This document shows, in pieces, positions 61,973-64,000 of a DNA stretch of 64,000 bases. Below the pieces are notes generated by a model. The model was not told where the DNA came from, made no database searches, and worked only from the letters and a program-made list of their open reading frames with translations. The position numbers were made by a program, and so were the translations under genes. Where the stretch lies: the NCBI RefSeq assembly GCF_041359055.1, contig NZ_JBGJKZ010000002.1, positions 620,001 through 684,000 of the forward strand. Reading direction: 5' to 3'. The DNA comes from Paenalcaligenes hominis_A (GTDB taxonomy: Bacteria > Pseudomonadota > Gammaproteobacteria > Burkholderiales > Burkholderiaceae_B). Each line of letters starts with the position of its first letter. The first letter of the stretch is position 1.

Positions 61973-64000
61973 ATGGTTAAAAAAGTCGCTGTTATCGGAT
62001 TTTCATTTCGCTTGCCCCAGCAAACTAACAAAAAGAATTATTGGGACAAACTGCTTGCAGGGCTGGATCTCGTTACACAAGTTGCTCCCGATCGCTGGAG
62101 CTTCGACACCTACCTACACCCCAGCAAACAAAACCCAGGCACCAGCTACACCATGGCGGCGGGCTCATTGGGCGATATTAGTCAATTCGATGCGCAGTTT
62201 TTCGGTATATCCCCGCGTGAAGCCGAATTGATGGACCCGCAACAACGCATTTTGTTGCACTTAGCTTGGGAAGCCATAGAACACGCTGGTATCGCCCCCT
62301 CGTCCTTGCGTGGGCGCGATGTGGGGGTCTATGTGGGGTTGTCTAGCAGCGACTACGCTTACCGTATGGCGGACGATATTCAGGCCGTTGATTCGTCTAC
62401 AGCCACGGGCAATACAGCCAGTATTGCCGCCAACCGCTTATCTTATGCCCTCGACTTGCGCGGCCCCAGCATGTCATTAGACACTGCCTGCTCCTCGTCA
62501 TTGGTGGCGTTTCATCAGGCCTGCTTATCTATTCGATCAGGCGAAACCAGCATGGCCTTGGCTGGTGGTATTAGTTTGCATCTACACCCTTATGGCTTTG
62601 TGGGTTTTTCTAAAGCCTCTATGCTGTCGCCTACTGGTCGCTGTCAGGTGTTTGATGCGTCAGGCGATGGTTACGTGCGCTCCGAGGGCGGCGGTTTGTT
62701 TTTATTAAAAGACTACGACCAAGCCATTGCCGATGGCGATCGAATCCTAGCGGTAGTTGTTAACAGTGGCGTTAATACCGACGGCCACAAACAAGGCATT
62801 ACCGTCCCCAATCACCTTAGCCAAGCTCAGCTGATTCAACGCACCATGAATGCCGTGGGGCTTAGCGCCGATGATTTGCATTACGTCGAAGCTCACGGCA
62901 CAGGCACAGCGATTGGCGACCCCATTGAAACCCGTGCCTTAGGTATAGCGCTAGGCCAAGATCGTGCCCAACCGTTGCCCATAGGCTCGGTCAAAAGCAA
63001 TATGGGCCACCTAGAAACCGCATCGGGGGCAGCGGGCTTAATTAAACTACTGTACGCGTTTCAACATCGTCAGGTTCCTGCCACCATTGGCATCAAAGAA
63101 CTTAATCCGCGCATTGACTTTGCGGATCTCAACCTAGAGGTGAACCAAACTCCTTTAGCATTGCCCGCAGACCAAACCCTGCGTATGAGTATTAACTCGT
63201 TTGGCTTTGGGGGCTCTAATGCCCATATTATTTTAGAAAGTGCCCCGTCGGCACCCGAACCACAGCCTGTGGTTACACCTCAAGCCCTGCCTCTGCTTTT
63301 AAGTGCTAAAAGCGCAGAAAGCTTGCATAGCTATGCCAGCGAGCTGGCCGACTTTATTCAAAATGAAGCCCATTCAAACCTGTACGACATAGCGTATCAG
63401 TTGTACAAACGTCGCGAGTTGCACCCTCAGCGCACCGTGTTATGGGCCCAGACACCAGCTCAAGCCCTTGATCAGCTCACCGCTTTTTCTCAAAAACAAG
63501 CTAACTGGGCTCCAGTAGTGACCCAGCCCTTAGCCAAAGGTGACCAGCCAGTTTTTGTGTTCTCGGGTAACGGTTCGCAGTGGGAAGGCATGGGTCAAAC
63601 CCTATTGGAACACCCCGTCTTTTTGCAAGCCATCCAAACCATTGATGCGCTTCTTGCTCAATACAGCACCTTGTCACTGGAAAGCACACTACGCAATACC
63701 GAAAAAACAGGTCAGTACGCCCATACCGATGTGGCACAACCCGCGCTGTTTGCTTTTCAAGTGGGTTTGGTTATGTTGTTCGAGCACTATGGTGTGCGCC
63801 CAGCCGCAGTCATTGGTCACAGTGTGGGTGAGGTCGCCGCCGCCTGGGCCTGCGGCGCGCTCAGCTTAGAGCAAGCCGTCCAAGTCATTTTTGAACGCAG
63901 TCGCCTTCAGGAAACTACCAAAGGCCAAGGTCAAATGACTGCGGTTAACGTCAGCGCCGACCAAATGCTGGCCTTAATTGCCGAGCACCAACTGCAAGAC
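61973..64000 (+). CDS. type I polyketide synthase, N-terminal part (KS-AT), runs off the edge
   Basis: The first 676 codons of a large modular enzyme. The ketosynthase (about 1-425) is complete with Cys173 in DTACSSS, His308 in EAHGTGT and His346 in SNMGHLE. A KS-AT linker follows (LLLSAKSAESLHSYASELADF). The acyltransferase then shows FVFSGNGSQWEGMG and the nucleophile Ser617 in GHSVGEVAAAWACGALS. The window ends inside the AT, before the residues that would suggest malonyl or methylmalonyl choice. It begins at an ATG and is divergent from nagB. The product is unknown; base composition is like its neighbours. Confidence 0.93.
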   Translation, partial: MVKKVAVIGFSFRLPQQTNKKNYWDKLLAGLDLVTQVAPDRWSFDTYLHPSKQNPGTSYTMAAGSLGDISQFDAQFFGISPREAELMDPQQRILLHLAWEAIEHAGIAPSSLRGRDVGVYVGLSSSDYAYRMADDIQAVDSSTATGNTASIAANRLSYALDLRGPSMSLDTACSSSLVAFHQACLSIRSGETSMALAGGISLHLHPYGFVGFSKASMLSPTGRCQVFDASGDGYVRSEGGGLFLLKDYDQAIADGDRILAVVVNSGVNTDGHKQGITVPNHLSQAQLIQRTMNAVGLSADDLHYVEAHGTGTAIGDPIETRALGIALGQDRAQPLPIGSVKSNMGHLETASGAAGLIKLLYAFQHRQVPATIGIKELNPRIDFADLNLEVNQTPLALPADQTLRMSINSFGFGGSNAHIILESAPSAPEPQPVVTPQALPLLLSAKSAESLHSYASELADFIQNEAHSNLYDIAYQLYKRRELHPQRTVLWAQTPAQALDQLTAFSQKQANWAPVVTQPLAKGDQPVFVFSGNGSQWEGMGQTLLEHPVFLQAIQTIDALLAQYSTLSLESTLRNTEKTGQYAHTDVAQPALFAFQVGLVMLFEHYGVRPAAVIGHSVGEVAAAWACGALSLEQAVQVIFERSRLQETTKGQGQMTAVNVSADQMLALIAEHQLQD

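Overview
The window reads as a chromosome segment of a betaproteobacterium, most likely Burkholderiales/Alcaligenaceae. The reason is gene order: tig-clpP-clpX; purN divergent from ribF-ileS-lspA-coaBC-dut; clpA-clpS divergent from a cold-shock gene; exbB-exbD-lpxK-Trm112-kdsB-adk; murJ-rpsT-DUF3579-argF; and a TctBA tricarboxylate transporter. All of these are familiar from Bordetella-like genomes. No species can be named from sequence alone. Most genes are housekeeping and lie in tight, often overlapping operons.

Layout. 1-3.4 kb: proteolysis and trigger factor, minus strand. 3.6-4.8 kb: a CaiB-type CoA-transferase, then a tRNA-Leu with a perfect promoter and a strong terminator. 5.06-6.96 kb: an AT-rich stretch without a convincing protein gene, holding a candidate small RNA and a 127-bp inverted-repeat element. 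6.96-7.4 kb: a PACE-type efflux protein. 7.6-13.25 kb: a LacI-type regulator with its own palindromic operator, a complete ABC importer and a phosphodiesterase. This looks like a take-up-and-cleave operon for a phosphodiester or related compound. 13.5-28.1 kb: prmB, yheS, uvrD, a fatty-acid desaturase, an rRNA methyltransferase, purN and the ribF-to-dut run. 28.2-35.3 kb: clpA, clpS, csp, DUF192, a beta-ketothiolase, sodB and xseA. 35.4-43.5 kb: a pair of DnaA-box sequences, then exbB through adk, an SDR, murJ, rpsT and argF.

44.5-54.8 kb is the unusual part. Two intergenic arrays of about 1.5-1.8 kb each carry three copies of a 310-410 bp unit made of two hairpins that share one 39-bp core in opposite orientation. 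The two arrays point against each other and so form one large inverted repeat around about 7 kb (argG, a NUDIX gene, an Ala/Pro-rich protein, tctA, tctB and a two-component system). This is the strongest candidate in the window for something undescribed: a lineage-specific repeat family and a possibly invertible segment.

54.8-64 kb: a nitronate-monooxygenase-like protein, a PyrB with a helix-turn-helix-like N-terminus, a lipoprotein with a SecD-like head domain, a DUF697-like membrane protein, a Fur-box-controlled TonB receptor, nagB, and the first 676 codons of a large type I polyketide synthase that runs off the right edge.
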